From contig NC_006048.2 of assembly GCF_000006445.2 (NCBI RefSeq), forward strand, positions 1,426,001 through 1,490,000: a DNA stretch of 64,000 nucleotides, written 5' to 3'. Positions 29,709-40,482 of this stretch are shown here, in pieces. The position numbers and the translations under genes are program-made. This stretch comes from Debaryomyces hansenii CBS767 (lineage: Eukaryota > Ascomycota > Pichiomycetes > Serinales > Debaryomycetaceae). Each line of letters opens with the position of its first letter. The first letter of the stretch is position 1. Below the pieces are notes generated by a model that saw only the letters and a list, made by a program, of their open reading frames with translations, had not been told where the DNA came from and did no database searches.

Positions 29709-30497
29709 GTAGGTTTAGAGTCAATATAGGACAGTTAATGTAGTTGATACAGTTAATACTTAGCGGTAATCGAATATCAGCTAGCGAAGGCATCCTCAGC
29801 GCGGGTGGCAGACGGAATGTGGCGGCGAGGAAGGCGGGAAAAGCGTGAACATGATAGAGAGATATCTGCGGTGAGTGATGGATGCTCACGGAGAGCGTTA
29901 GCGACGCAGACAATGTCATTGGTCGGCCTGAAGGACATCGGGTGACGATGGTGGCTAGGCCTGGCCCCTGTCTGGGCGGTTAGGGGCGTTTTCGGGCGTA
30001 TGCCAGAGTCGCGGGCGAAGGTCTAGCCTGCCGTGTCGATGATATTCGCACCAACACAATTGTCGTTTGGGTGCGCTTCGAATGACAGGGTCACCATCGA
30101 CGATACCGGCGAGGGTGAGAGTCGGTGCGCCGTAACACACAGAGGGGCGGTGGGATTCGCGTTTACGCTGGTGTAGGTGGATGGGTTTGGCTCGGTGTCG
30201 TGGCAACTGTGATGGCCATTTGCCGAGGGTGGATGTACTGATGTGGTGTGGGGATGAGACCGCTATACCTTATTCCAAGGGTAGAGATTATTATGAGATA
30301 CGTAGCAAAATAAAGATATTATAAGACGAGTAGCATAAATAGGCATATTATGAGATATGATAAGATCATTATAAAATATGTGACGTAAGGTACGTGGCTA
30401 GTAATTCAGAGTAGATCTGATAGGTATTATGGTAATATTATGTATATTATTATGTGGGCCGGGCCACACGAATGCCATAGGCCGCTACGGGTCTGCT

Positions 30498-30583
30498 TGG
30501 TACGTGGTGTAGTGGTTGGGAATCCTCCCGACGTGAGGAAGATGCCTGGAGTTCGACCCTAATGGACGAGGACGACTGATTTT
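30498..30583 (+). pseudogene. Degraded tRNA-like element (possible tRNA relic)
   Basis: TGGTGTAGTGG at 30505-30515 matches a tRNA A box; a perfect 5-bp stem TCCTC/GAGGA encloses a 7-base loop CCGACGT (30523-30539); and a B-box-like GAGTTCGACCC surrounds GTTCGA at 30551-30556, with normal A-B spacing. TTTT at 30580-30583 could end Pol III transcription. The acceptor, D and T stems do not pair and position 33 is C, so it is not a functional tRNA. It most resembles a valine-type tRNA (loop anticodon position GAC). Confidence 0.4.
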
Positions 30584-30799
30584 CGGACCTGCTCGCACCA
30601 CGCCACGCCATATAGTGATTCGTGTGCACGGTCAGTAGACCTTGTTGATGACGTTTACTTACTTGACCTACTTGACTTATTTATCTGCTTGTTCCGGCTG
30701 TCTATATTGGATTGCTTCTGTTTATCTCCCCTACAACCTCGTCCCATAAGTCTATGTCTGGATGATGAAAGACGAAGATATGTACTGCACATCGCTTTT

Positions 30800-30805
30800 C
30801 ACGTG
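30800..30805 (+). promoter_or_regulatory. CACGTG element upstream of UBA1
   Basis: TCACGTG in the UBA1 promoter, 83 bases before the ATG. Matches the Cbf1-type E-box found at three other promoters in the window. Confidence 0.5.
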
Positions 30806-30888
30806 TCGCAACCACTCTGACGTTTCTCTAGTGGCAATCTTAACGTTTACCTGTTTCTTACCCAATTACTATCAGAATCAATAACAAT

Positions 30889-33800
30889 ATGTCAGATAAC
30901 ATGCAGATAGATTCACCCCCACAAGGGTCGATTGATGAAGGCTTGTACTCGAGACAGTTATACGTCTTGGGTAAAGAAGCTATGATTAAAATGCAAAATG
31001 CCAACGTATTAATAATCGGTTTGGGAGGATTGGGAATCGAAATCGCCAAAAACGTCGCTTTGGCCGGTGTCAAGTCCTTGAGCTTGTATGATCCTCATCC
31101 AGTGGAATTGAGTGATTTGTCTACCCAGTTTTTCTTATCTGAGTCCGATGTGGGCAAAACAAGAGCAGAATCATCGTCAACAAAATTGTCGGAATTGAAC
31201 CAGTACGTCCCCATTTCGATCGTCAACGACTTGTCCGAGTCGACATTGGCTCTGTTCAAGTGTATCGTCGCCACTGATATCACTTTGGAAGAGCAGGTCA
31301 AGTTAAACAACTTCACCCACCCTAAAGAAATCGGTTTCATTAGTGCCGACATCAGAGGTTTATTTGGTCAAGTATTCGTTGACTTTGGCAAAAATTTCAA
31401 CGTTATAGACCAGACAGGTGAAGAGGCTCTCACTGGTATCGTATCTGATATCGAGAAAGATGGTACTGTGACCATGTTGGATGACAACAGACACGGCTTA
31501 CAAGATGGAGACTTTGTCAAGTTTTCTGAGATCCAAGGTATGGATAAGTTAAACGATGGTTCTCCACATAAGGTCGAAGTATTGGGACCATATGCGTTCA
31601 AGATCAAAATGAGCGACAGCTATGGTACATACATCAAGGGCGGGTTGTACCAACAAGTTAAAGTCCCTAAATCTCTTAACTTCGAACCTTTAACTCAACA
31701 ATTAAAGTCCCCAGAGTATGTTATCTCTGACTTCGCAAAATTTGATAGACCTCCTCAATATCACTTAGGTTTCCAAGGTTTGCATGCGTTCCAAACCAGA
31801 CACCAAGGAAAATTACCTAGACCATGCCATGACGAGGATGCTAACGAATTATTAAAGTTGGTTTCTGAGATTGCGACCCAAAATCCAGACATCTTAGGGG
31901 AAGATCCTGTTAATGAGAAATTGATTAAAGAATTATCTTATCAAGCAACCGGTAATTTACCAGGTATGGTTGCCATGTATGGTGGCTTAATTGCCCAAGA
32001 AGTTTTAAAATGTTGCTCTTCTAAATTTGGTCCTGTTAAGCAATGGTTGTACTTTGACTCTTTGGAATCCTTACCTCCTACTGAAAGATATCCAAGAAAT
32101 GCAGAAACTTGTAAGCCATTAGGTACAAGATATGATTCACAAATTGCCGTCTTCGGTAAGCCTTACCAGGAAACCATTTCGAACCTAAAGGTTTTCTTAG
32201 TGGGATCTGGGGCTATTGGTTGTGAAATGTTGAAAAATTGGGCTATGATGGGTTTAGGTTCCGGTCCAGATGGTAAAGTCATTATAACCGATATGGATTC
32301 AATTGAAAAATCTAATTTGAACAGACAGTTCCTTTTCAGACCAAAAGATGTTGGTAGAAATAAAGCAGACGTGGCTGCCACTGCTGTTCAGGCTATGAAC
32401 CCCGATTTAAAGGGTAAGATCGAAGCAAAATTAGAAAAGGTTGGGCAAGATACAGAACACATTTTCGATGATAGTTTCTGGAACAACTTGGATTTCGTCA
32501 CTAATGCTTTAGATAATGTTGATGCTAGAACTTATGTTGATCGTCGTTGTATTTTCTATAAGAAGCCATTATTAGAATCAGGAACCTTAGGTACTAAAGG
32601 TAACACTCAGGTGGTTATTCCTAATTTGACTGAGTCTTATTCAAGTTCTCAAGATCCTCCTGAAAAGTCAATACCATTATGTACATTAAGATCTTTTCCA
32701 AATAAAATCGATCACACCATTGCTTGGGCCAAGTCTTTATTCCAGGGTTACTTTGCTGATTCTCCTGAAAGCGTTAATTTATATTTGACTCAATCAAACT
32801 ATGTTGAACAAACTTTGAAACAAAATCCTGATATTAAGGGTACCTTGCAAAACATTTCTGACTACTTGAACAAGCGTCCTTACACTTTTAATGATTGTAT
32901 TAAGTGGGCAAGATTAGAATTCGAGAATAAGTTCAATCACGATATCCAACAATTGTTATATAACTTCCCTAAGGATGCTAAAACTTCGAATGGTGCACCA
33001 TTTTGGTCTGGTCCTAAAAGAGCACCTGAACCTCTACACTTCGACATCGATAACCCCGATCATTTCAATTTTGTTGTCGGTGGCGCAAATCTTTTGGCGT
33101 TCATTTATGGATTAAAAGAGCCTAAGGCCACTCTTGAAGATTATAAAAAGGCATTGGCCGAAATCGAAATTCCTCCATTCACACCAAAATCAGGTGTCTC
33201 AATCGCTGCCAATGATGCAGAAGCTGAGGAACAGAGTAATAGATTATCAGGCAGTATCGATGACGATGAAATTAGGAGCATTGCTGCTTCATTGCCTGAG
33301 CCATCAACTTTGGCTGGTTATAGATTAAATCCAATTGAATTTGAAAAAGATGATGACACTAATCATCACATTGAATTTATTTCAGCGGCATCTAATTGCA
33401 GAGCTTTGAACTATTGCATTGAAACAGCCGATGCGTCTAAAACTAAATTCATTGCTGGTAAAATTATTCCAGCTATCGCAACTACAACTGCTTTAGTTAC
33501 TGGTTTAGTTTGTCTTGAATTATACAAAGTTGTTGGTGGTAAAACTGATATCGAAGATTATAAAAACGGTTTTATCAACTTGGCATTACCTTTTATCGGA
33601 TTTTCAGAACCAATTAAGTCACCCCAAGGTAAATATAACGAAAAAACTTTCGACCAGATCTGGGATAGATTCGATATTGAGGGTAATCTCACTTTACAAC
33701 AATTATTGGACCACTTTGAGAAAAATGAAGGTTTGGAAATTTCAATGTTATCTTATGGTGTTTCATTGTTATATGCTTCATTTTTCCCTCCTAAAAAGGT

Positions 33801-33954
33801 AAAGGATAGATTAGCTATGAAATTAACCGACTTAATCAAAGAAGTTAGCAAGAGGGATATCCCAAGCCATGTTAAGAATTTAATCTTTGAGGTTTGCTGT
33901 GATGATAAAGAAGGTGAAGACGTGGAGGTTCCTTATATTTGTGTTAAATTATAA
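30889..33954 (+). CDS. UBA1: Ubiquitin-activating enzyme E1
   Basis: A full-length 1021-residue E1, colinear with yeast Uba1 (1024). It adenylates ubiquitin and passes it as a thioester to E2 enzymes. Two Rossmann/ThiF-type repeats: [19 protein letters not shown] near the N-terminus and [19 protein letters not shown] with [17 protein letters not shown] in the active adenylation half. The catalytic Cys is residue 598 in [17 protein letters not shown]. The C-terminal ubiquitin-fold domain recruits E2s. Codon 122 is CTG where S. cerevisiae has Gln, fitting serine. Start ATG is the first in frame. Third positions become more AT-rich toward the 3' end. Confidence 0.97.
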   Translation: MSDNMQIDSPPQGSIDEGLYSRQLYVLGKEAMIKMQNANVLIIGLGGLGIEIAKNVALAGVKSLSLYDPHPVELSDLSTQFFLSESDVGKTRAESSSTKLSELNQYVPISIVNDLSESTLALFKCIVATDITLEEQVKLNNFTHPKEIGFISADIRGLFGQVFVDFGKNFNVIDQTGEEALTGIVSDIEKDGTVTMLDDNRHGLQDGDFVKFSEIQGMDKLNDGSPHKVEVLGPYAFKIKMSDSYGTYIKGGLYQQVKVPKSLNFEPLTQQLKSPEYVISDFAKFDRPPQYHLGFQGLHAFQTRHQGKLPRPCHDEDANELLKLVSEIATQNPDILGEDPVNEKLIKELSYQATGNLPGMVAMYGGLIAQEVLKCCSSKFGPVKQWLYFDSLESLPPTERYPRNAETCKPLGTRYDSQIAVFGKPYQETISNLKVFLVGSGAIGCEMLKNWAMMGLGSGPDGKVIITDMDSIEKSNLNRQFLFRPKDVGRNKADVAATAVQAMNPDLKGKIEAKLEKVGQDTEHIFDDSFWNNLDFVTNALDNVDARTYVDRRCIFYKKPLLESGTLGTKGNTQVVIPNLTESYSSSQDPPEKSIPLCTLRSFPNKIDHTIAWAKSLFQGYFADSPESVNLYLTQSNYVEQTLKQNPDIKGTLQNISDYLNKRPYTFNDCIKWARLEFENKFNHDIQQLLYNFPKDAKTSNGAPFWSGPKRAPEPLHFDIDNPDHFNFVVGGANLLAFIYGLKEPKATLEDYKKALAEIEIPPFTPKSGVSIAANDAEAEEQSNRLSGSIDDDEIRSIAASLPEPSTLAGYRLNPIEFEKDDDTNHHIEFISAASNCRALNYCIETADASKTKFIAGKIIPAIATTTALVTGLVCLELYKVVGGKTDIEDYKNGFINLALPFIGFSEPIKSPQGKYNEKTFDQIWDRFDIEGNLTLQQLLDHFEKNEGLEISMLSYGVSLLYASFFPPKKVKDRLAMKLTDLIKEVSKRDIPSHVKNLIFEVCCDDKEGEDVEVPYICVKL

Positions 33955-34121
33955 TTATATTAAACTGTTCTATTGCTATTAATTTTTTTGAAACTTCTAT
34001 TTATGTTTAAATACATATCGCTAATCAAATATTATCGTTCAAATAGTAGTTATAAAACCTATATGTATGTCTTATATCACAGATTTTTTATGCTTGATCT
34101 TGCCCTGCTATTTAACTTGAT

Positions 34122-37100
34122 TCATTCCCTAGCTTCACCCTGATTTATGGTAATTACTCTGTTGGCTATTTTCATCATTTCTATATTATGAGTTATTATG
34201 ATGATAGTTATGTTTTGCATTACCAAGTTATTTCTCACTAATTCAATTATCAAATTAGTATTAGTAGGGTCTAAACTAGAGGTACATTCATCCATTATCA
34301 ATATCTTTGGTTTTCTAATCAACGCTCTTGCAATAGATAACCTTTGCAATTGACCACCAGATATTGAACAATGTTGACCTTCACCTAACCTTGTGTGTAT
34401 TCCTTCTGGTAACGAAACTATAAACGAATAAATGTTAGCCAATTTTAAACAATGATCAATTCCAACTGGTGATATCTTGCTTTTCTCCATTCCATAAACT
34501 AGATTGTCATAAATCGTGCCTTCAAAAAACTTTGGAACCTGCGTAACAACAGATATTGTATCTCTCAACCAGTCAATGTCAAGTTTATTAATGTCACAGT
34601 TTGCTATAAATATGGATCTGTCAGTAACTCTGTAAAGCCTAGATAGTAATGCGCCAATAGTTGACTTCCCTGAACCTGATTCTCCAACAATAGCAACAAT
34701 TTCATTTTTATTAACATGAAACGAAAGGCTATTTAAAACTAATTGTGCCGAATTTCGTGAATTAGGATATTGGAAATTAACATTTCGGAAGCTAACCACT
34801 TCATCGTCGTAAAGTTTGAATGGCTTAATGATACCATCGTTTTCAATTTCAGACGGTTTTAATTTTAATAGGTTGATAATATAAGTACCTGCTCTCTGTC
34901 CTCTTGCAATATCAGGTAGTTCTGTTAATAAGCTCGCTGCATTGGTCATTGAAAATGAAAGAACCGTTATTACTTGTATTAATTGTGATTGTGAGTATTC
35001 CCTTTTTCCGGCTAATTCCATACCATAATATAATATAGTACCAGTAGCCAACGAAGTACATAAATCGGATAATGAAATCCCAAAACCCGTACACACAGCT
35101 CTTACAGATCCTACGTTATTGACTTCGTTCAACTTAAGTACAAACTCATTTATAAAAAAGTTTTTTAAATTTAGAGTTTTTATTAGCTTTATTCCACTCA
35201 CAATTTCATGGTTATAATTTTCTAAAATGGCTACTTTTGTTTTGTAGTTATTCTCAGACAATTCTAATACAAACGAGTATGCATGCGTGATCATTAGAAT
35301 TAATGGAACAAATGCAACACCAACCAAAGCTAGTTTCCATCCTGTGGCAATGGACCATATGATTCCTATTGATAACATTGCTATTAAATTAGAAGCGATT
35401 ATTACAAATTCAGACACTAAGCTCCTTAAATCTCTAGCGTCATTCATTAGCAAAGCAGTTAATTCTGATGGTTTCGTAGTTTTTGAATCAAAATACGACA
35501 ACTCTTGTTCATTCAATTTCTTAAAAACTAACTTCCTTAGGTTGACAATCCACTTCTCACTAGCGAAAGACATTGTAAACAGTGACAAATAATGAATTAC
35601 ACCACTCCCTACGGAAATCCCTGCGACTATACAAGACCATGTTATCAATTCCCTGTTTATATTCATCCCAATAGAAGCATTGACCATAGTGACCAAAATT
35701 TTGGAAAAGCAGTATGAAAATACAGGACTTGCTGCACCTCCTATTACGGATAAGATTATTCCAATTATGATCAACACCTTATTATCAATTGTCTTCTTAC
35801 AATAGTTTAATATAGATACGACTGACAATAGTTCCATAGGTCTCTCACCTAAGGGGTGTCTTATTTGGGGGTGTTTCTCAAGATCCTTCAATACAGCTGG
35901 GTTCTTTAGATAATGGTAAATCAACGAATTGTTACTGGTCGCTTTCTCTTTATAAAATTTCGAACGACATCGACTATCAACATAAGACTTGTTGCTTAAT
36001 CCAGATCTGTCCTGAAGTATTAGATCCTCGTGAGATAACTCAAACATATACCCTTTGTTCTTAACATTGCCATTCTCCATTAGAATTACATAATCGTCAT
36101 CACTAATCTGATCAAATTCATGAGTTATTATTATAGTGGTCTTCCCTTTTCTCCATTCTTTGATGTTCTGAAATAATAATTGCTTGTTTTTAATATCCAA
36201 TGCATTTAAAGCTTCATCCAAAATTAAAATTGGAGTGTCGCTTATTTTAGCTCTTGCAATTGCAATCCGTTGCAATTGCCCTCCAGATAGACTGGTCAAC
36301 GAGACACTTGTATTGATTCCATCACGAGAGTCGTCTATTACGCTTGTTAATAAAGCAAATGTAGCAGCATCTTCGATTAACAAATCAGGAATATCACTAA
36401 GAGAGACAAACCTATTAAGTGCAGCCATTCCAATGTTATTTCGTATTGATTCATTAAAAATGATTGGATCTTGTTGTACTAAAGTAATGTTATCAGTAAG
36501 CCATTTTTTGCTCAAGTTGGAAATGTTGAGTCCATCAATTCTAATTATGCCACTCTGGGGTTGGTAAAAGTTTAATAGTAATTGAGAAATCGTAGATTTT
36601 CCAGACCCAGATGGCCCTATGATAAAATTCAATTCTTTTGATCTAAATGAAAAGCTAACATCTTTCAAAACCCTTTCGGGTCTTGACAGGTATTCGAATT
36701 CAATATTCTCCAATTCTATATCGCCCTCGCACAGTTTTGGATAAATGCCTGAATCATTTGGGTTTTCATTACTCTCAATCATCTTGCCGATTTTCAATGA
36801 GGCAGCTTGTGCTTTATTCAAAGTCGCCAATAACATAGAAATTTCCGAAATTTCTGAACCTAACATAAGACATGAACTAAAACAAGTAAATACTTCGTTT
36901 ATTTTTAATTTACCGATGCTGATCATGTAGTTTCCAAACCAAAAACCTTGTACAAACATCAACAAGGTTAAGCATTTTAACATACCCGTATTACAAGCTA
37001 TGGCATTAGCTAGCTTGTAGTATGCTTTTGCTGATAAATCCACGAGTCTATTGAACTTGACCATTTCATAGTATTTTCCATTAAATATTCTAATTTCAGC

Positions 37101-37862
37101 ACTGCAAACAAATGACCAATCCAATATTTTGGAAGCCTGTGCTGTTAAATCATTCTCCAACTCTGCAGCCTTATAAGTTAATCTACCAAATAGCCAGCCA
37201 AATAGCCCCATAAGAGGAGCGCTAGCAATAATTACTAATGTTAAGGACCAAGACAGTACCATTGCCGTAATAAAAAGAGCTGTTATTGAAGCTACAGTTT
37301 GTACCAATAAGCCTACTACCTCAGAAGTACCACATCGTAATTCTTCAATGCACCTATTAGTTTGGGAAATTTCTCCCATTAAATTTTCATTGTTTTCAAA
37401 CCATGCAACTTCCTTATTTAACATCAGATTCAATGTTCTAATTCTTGCTCTAGTGGACTGTTTCTCTCCAAATTTCATCCAAGCAATGATCCCTATCCAG
37501 GTAACAATCATTTTAACGAATCCTATTAGCATGATTAATCCACACAACAACCTCACATCTGACATAAAACCTTCAAGTCCTGAATAATTGGTTTTATAGA
37601 AATCGCTGAGTTTACTAAACACCCTGCCATAAATTATAGTCTGCAATGGAATTCCCACAGACGAAACACACATAAAAAAACATGCCATCAAAATGAATAG
37701 GAAATCCTTCTTTACAACAAACATAAATATACCATAATGACGCTTTTCTGTATCATCTTGCATGAGTTTCTCGTTGTGGTCAATTCTGTAGGGTTTGAAC
37801 TTCTCTTGGTCAAAATCACTCAGGCATTCCGATAGTTCAAAAGTTCTATCTTTCGCTCTCAT
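34122..37862 (-). CDS. STE6: Full-size ABCB transporter, STE6/HST6 (a-factor exporter) type
   Basis: 1246 residues with the arrangement TMD1-NBD1-TMD2-NBD2. NBD1: Walker A GPSGSGKS near residue 415, signature LSGGQLQR near 525, Walker B ILILDEA. NBD2: Walker A GESGSGKS near 1060, signature ISGGQLQR, Walker B ILIMDEC. Both catalytic glutamates are present. Size and the pattern GEISQTNRCIEELR in the first TMD fit the farnesyl-peptide exporter Ste6 (Candida Hst6), the only full ABCB protein of that size in such yeasts. The longest frame starts at TTG (37883); the ATG at 37862 (MRAKDRTF) is taken. Convergent with UBA1. Confidence 0.85.
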   Translation of the reverse strand: MRAKDRTFELSECLSDFDQEKFKPYRIDHNEKLMQDDTEKRHYGIFMFVVKKDFLFILMACFFMCVSSVGIPLQTIIYGRVFSKLSDFYKTNYSGLEGFMSDVRLLCGLIMLIGFVKMIVTWIGIIAWMKFGEKQSTRARIRTLNLMLNKEVAWFENNENLMGEISQTNRCIEELRCGTSEVVGLLVQTVASITALFITAMVLSWSLTLVIIASAPLMGLFGWLFGRLTYKAAELENDLTAQASKILDWSFVCSAEIRIFNGKYYEMVKFNRLVDLSAKAYYKLANAIACNTGMLKCLTLLMFVQGFWFGNYMISIGKLKINEVFTCFSSCLMLGSEISEISMLLATLNKAQAASLKIGKMIESNENPNDSGIYPKLCEGDIELENIEFEYLSRPERVLKDVSFSFRSKELNFIIGPSGSGKSTISQLLLNFYQPQSGIIRIDGLNISNLSKKWLTDNITLVQQDPIIFNESIRNNIGMAALNRFVSLSDIPDLLIEDAATFALLTSVIDDSRDGINTSVSLTSLSGGQLQRIAIARAKISDTPILILDEALNALDIKNKQLLFQNIKEWRKGKTTIIITHEFDQISDDDYVILMENGNVKNKGYMFELSHEDLILQDRSGLSNKSYVDSRCRSKFYKEKATSNNSLIYHYLKNPAVLKDLEKHPQIRHPLGERPMELLSVVSILNYCKKTIDNKVLIIIGIILSVIGGAASPVFSYCFSKILVTMVNASIGMNINRELITWSCIVAGISVGSGVIHYLSLFTMSFASEKWIVNLRKLVFKKLNEQELSYFDSKTTKPSELTALLMNDARDLRSLVSEFVIIASNLIAMLSIGIIWSIATGWKLALVGVAFVPLILMITHAYSFVLELSENNYKTKVAILENYNHEIVSGIKLIKTLNLKNFFINEFVLKLNEVNNVGSVRAVCTGFGISLSDLCTSLATGTILYYGMELAGKREYSQSQLIQVITVLSFSMTNAASLLTELPDIARGQRAGTYIINLLKLKPSEIENDGIIKPFKLYDDEVVSFRNVNFQYPNSRNSAQLVLNSLSFHVNKNEIVAIVGESGSGKSTIGALLSRLYRVTDRSIFIANCDINKLDIDWLRDTISVVTQVPKFFEGTIYDNLVYGMEKSKISPVGIDHCLKLANIYSFIVSLPEGIHTRLGEGQHCSISGGQLQRLSIARALIRKPKILIMDECTSSLDPTNTNLIIELVRNNLVMQNITIIIITHNIEMMKIANRVITINQGEARE

Positions 37863-38121
37863 TTTGAATAGTTTGTAAAACAAACGGAATTGACCCCGTT
37901 AGGGCATTTTCTTCCATTCATATAATAACATTGTTCATTTAAATTTGAAAACAATATCTTGAAAGGCTTCTTTTTATTTCAAGTTTATCTTCGAATTTTC
38001 CATTTTGAGTCTCAACAATAAAATATGTGGAGAGCGTTACTCGGTAGTAGACAATACTACTCTACATTGCTTGAATCCTATTCACAACTGCAGGATATAG
38101 ATCGAATTAATGTTTATTAGT
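37863..38121. other. Intergenic promoter of STE6-like gene
   Basis: About 260 bases between two minus-strand genes, AT-rich, no further feature seen. Confidence 0.35.
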
Positions 38122-39432
38122 TCATTTATATGGATTGTTTCTATTTAATAAAGGTGATGCATACGAAGGGGGGTCATGTAACATTATTTGATTGTAAGAC
38201 TGCGAAGGATGTATTCTATTCATATTAGGAGTATTTCCCGCATACGTAGTTATGTAGGAATTGGTATTGTTTATAGAAGTATCATTTTGATCACGTAGTT
38301 GGCTTTTGTATTCTAAAAGTAGTTTGTTTTGTTCTTCAATCTTTTTTTCGTATTCCCTCTGCATGTCCGTAAGTTCTTTCTTCGAAGTGTTATTGAACGC
38401 CGACGAGTTTCTATAGCTACCTAACGCTATATTGGTTATGAATAGACTCCCAAATATCATAAAGTTCATAAAAAACAACGATTTCCAGGTTATAGGCTTA
38501 ACAAAACCGTTCACTATGTCCGCAAATGTTTCAGCTGTAATTTTCGATTTACCAATTAATTGAGGATCTCGATTCATACATTTGCTCCATACGGTACAAG
38601 CTTTTTCCAAAGCCGGTACTCTCTTATGACCATCTTCAATCGAGCATTTATTTCTATAATATTCTCGTGAACAAAGTGATATTTCTTGAATTGCATCGGA
38701 GGTGTATGTTTCGAGCTTATGACTTATGTCTGATTTTATCGTCCTAATAAATATGAATAGCAAGTACAATATAACTCCTATTAATAAAAGATTGAAAAGT
38801 AGCTGAAGATACAATGAAAGCACGTATGGTATGGTTGGATCCGTCATAAGCTTAGTCAACCGACTTGTCTTTTCCTTTACTCCTGCCTCTGTACCATTAT
38901 TGTCATTATTATTCTCATTTGTTAAGTCAATTGTACAATCATCATCATATTCCTTCTTACTTTTATTTCTCCTAATCTTTTTCAAATTACTCACGGAATC
39001 TTCCTCGCTATATTCATCGAAATAGTCATTTCGATAAGACAAAACTTCCTTTGTGGGAGAAAATATCACTCGAGCACCCTTCACAGGATTTATGTCTCCA
39101 TTCTTCGCTGCAAGCTTCAATTCTGGGTGCTTCTTCAATAGCGACTCAGTAATTGAGTATTCCTGACCTTGTTTCCTGGAAGGAGATTTATTGCGACTAC
39201 TTTTTAATATGGATTGCAATTTGTCCAGTTTCACGTCATTCTTGGAAGTTGGGGTTCTTGGATTCGAGTTTTTCGTTATTTCGTCAAGGTCAACTGGGGA
39301 CAATTCGGCTGCATTTTGTCTTGAATTAATAGGAGTTGAGACCAGCTTTATTTCACCTCTACTTGTCGACCCACTATTAAAAGTGGAAGGACTCAAGAAT
39401 GAAAGATTAAACGACGAAGACTTATCGGACAT
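38122..39432 (-). CDS. BRL1: Nuclear-envelope protein Brl1/Brr6, nuclear pore assembly factor
   Basis: 436 residues with a long Ser-rich N-terminal domain, a first transmembrane helix at about 200-228, a conserved luminal loop with four cysteines (EISLCSREYYRNKC and LEKACTVWSKCMNRDP), a second helix at about 315-335 and a C-terminal tail that begins with a coiled-coil-like segment and becomes Asn-rich. This is the Brr6/Brl1 domain. In yeast the two proteins act with Apq12 in nuclear pore biogenesis and lipid balance of the nuclear envelope. The long N-terminus favours Brl1 (471 residues) over Brr6 (197). It is divergent from the glycosylase gene across a 174-base promoter with CACGTG. Confidence 0.9.
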   Translation of the reverse strand: MSDKSSSFNLSFLSPSTFNSGSTSRGEIKLVSTPINSRQNAAELSPVDLDEITKNSNPRTPTSKNDVKLDKLQSILKSSRNKSPSRKQGQEYSITESLLKKHPELKLAAKNGDINPVKGARVIFSPTKEVLSYRNDYFDEYSEEDSVSNLKKIRRNKSKKEYDDDCTIDLTNENNNDNNGTEAGVKEKTSRLTKLMTDPTIPYVLSLYLQLLFNLLLIGVILYLLFIFIRTIKSDISHKLETYTSDAIQEISLCSREYYRNKCSIEDGHKRVPALEKACTVWSKCMNRDPQLIGKSKITAETFADIVNGFVKPITWKSLFFMNFMIFGSLFITNIALGSYRNSSAFNNTSKKELTDMQREYEKKIEEQNKLLLEYKSQLRDQNDTSINNTNSYITTYAGNTPNMNRIHPSQSYNQIMLHDPPSYASPLLNRNNPYK

Positions 39433-39506
39433 TATATAGCTATCGTTGATTATATGTTTGTTTAGGCTTCTCTCCAGATAAACATTTAACTCAACATATC
39501 ACCAGT

Positions 39507-39512
39507 CACGTG
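39507..39512 (+). promoter_or_regulatory. CACGTG element, BRL1/glycosylase divergent promoter
   Basis: TCACGTG, 74 bases from the BRL1 start and 94 from the glycosylase ATG. Confidence 0.5.
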
Positions 39513-39606
39513 GTGTTGGTATTAATGGTTCTGTTGATAGAATGAACTATATTGACACCAATTATTGCAGTCTTTATGGAAGATATATAGAGATATACGA
39601 GATGCT

Positions 39607-40434
39607 ATGGATCGGAGTACAGATTTAAAATCCATAATTCACTCTTTTAAGTACGATGACGGCAAAAAAGTGGCAAAAAGGACAGATAAGGTGAGCAAGA
39701 GAACGAAAGCTGCCCGAGAATCAAGCATCCAACAGGAATACCAAGATCTTCAGCCTTCATTAGACGACCGCTTGAAAGTTTTGTTCATCGGTTTTAATCC
39801 CGGGCTTCAATCATCAATCCAACAGCACCATTATGCTCATTTTACCAACTTATTTTGGAAATTATTCAATGAATCAAAGCTACTAATAAATGTGTTGCAA
39901 TCACTAAATATTTCCGTAGGTGATGCCATTAAAGAAGATCCGTTGTTAAAAGAATTAATTCAGGTCGATTCAGACGATAAATATAAAACATTCGTCAAGC
40001 CGGTGAATGATTTTGAAATAGTCAAGTATAAAATTGGGTTTACAGATCTTGTATTGAGATGTACCAAGACAGCACAAGAATTAAACCTCAGCGAAAAGCT
40101 AGAAAATGTTCCCAGACTATTTAACGAATTCAAGCAAAGTGGAAGTACATTCATAGTATTCGTTGGTAAAGGGATTTGGGAGATCATAGTTAAGTATATC
40201 ACTAATCTATTGAAAATAAAGGTTAAATTGACTAAAGGTAATTTTCAATGGGGAAAGCAGATTCTTGGCGAAGACGAACACTATAATATGATATTGGAGA
40301 AGTTAAATGAGATTTTGGGGTGTAAGCATAATATATATGTTTTTCCTAATACCTCTGGGTTGGTGACCAGTTTGAAATATGATGAAAAATTACACTTGTG
40401 GAACGATTTGAGCCATGAGATATTAAATTACTAG
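39607..40434 (+). CDS. G/T(U)-mismatch DNA glycosylase, MUG/TDG family
   Basis: 275 residues. A basic, Lys/Arg-rich N-terminus (KKVAKRTDKVSKRTKAARE) precedes the uracil-DNA-glycosylase fold: LFIGFNPGLQSS with the motif-1 Asn64, HYAHFTNLFWKLFNES, IGFTDLVLRCTKTAQEL, FVGKGIWE, and NTSGL at 248-252, the equivalent of NPSGL in MUG. The Asn in motif 1 is the residue that activates water in MUG/TDG. Such enzymes remove uracil, thymine or damaged bases opposite G. S. cerevisiae has no member; S. pombe Thp1 is the closest known yeast protein. An upstream TTG at 39565 extends the frame, but a stop lies just before it, so the ATG at 39607 is used. Confidence 0.87.
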   Translation: MDRSTDLKSIIHSFKYDDGKKVAKRTDKVSKRTKAARESSIQQEYQDLQPSLDDRLKVLFIGFNPGLQSSIQQHHYAHFTNLFWKLFNESKLLINVLQSLNISVGDAIKEDPLLKELIQVDSDDKYKTFVKPVNDFEIVKYKIGFTDLVLRCTKTAQELNLSEKLENVPRLFNEFKQSGSTFIVFVGKGIWEIIVKYITNLLKIKVKLTKGNFQWGKQILGEDEHYNMILEKLNEILGCKHNIYVFPNTSGLVTSLKYDEKLHLWNDLSHEILNY

Positions 40435-40482
40435 TATGGTTTTGGTTATATATTATTAGACTTTATTTACATGTATTAGGAA

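Larger units (their letters stand above)
29405..30888. other. Gene-free region with tandem repeat, GC-rich island and tRNA-like element
   Basis: About 1.5 kb between divergent genes (Myb-like and UBA1). From left to right: AT-rich promoter of the Myb-like gene; a 9-10 bp tandem repeat (29653-29708); a GC-rich island (about 29780-30240) with no ATG-started frame of note; AT-rich spacer; a second GC-rich patch with a tRNA-like element (30498-30583); and the UBA1 promoter with TCACGTG at 30799-30805. Confidence 0.55.

Noticed and set aside
29955..30206. 83-codon minus-strand frame in the GC-rich island
   Set aside because: It starts at TTG, has no ATG, and reads as arginine/proline-rich noise typical of GC-rich non-coding DNA.
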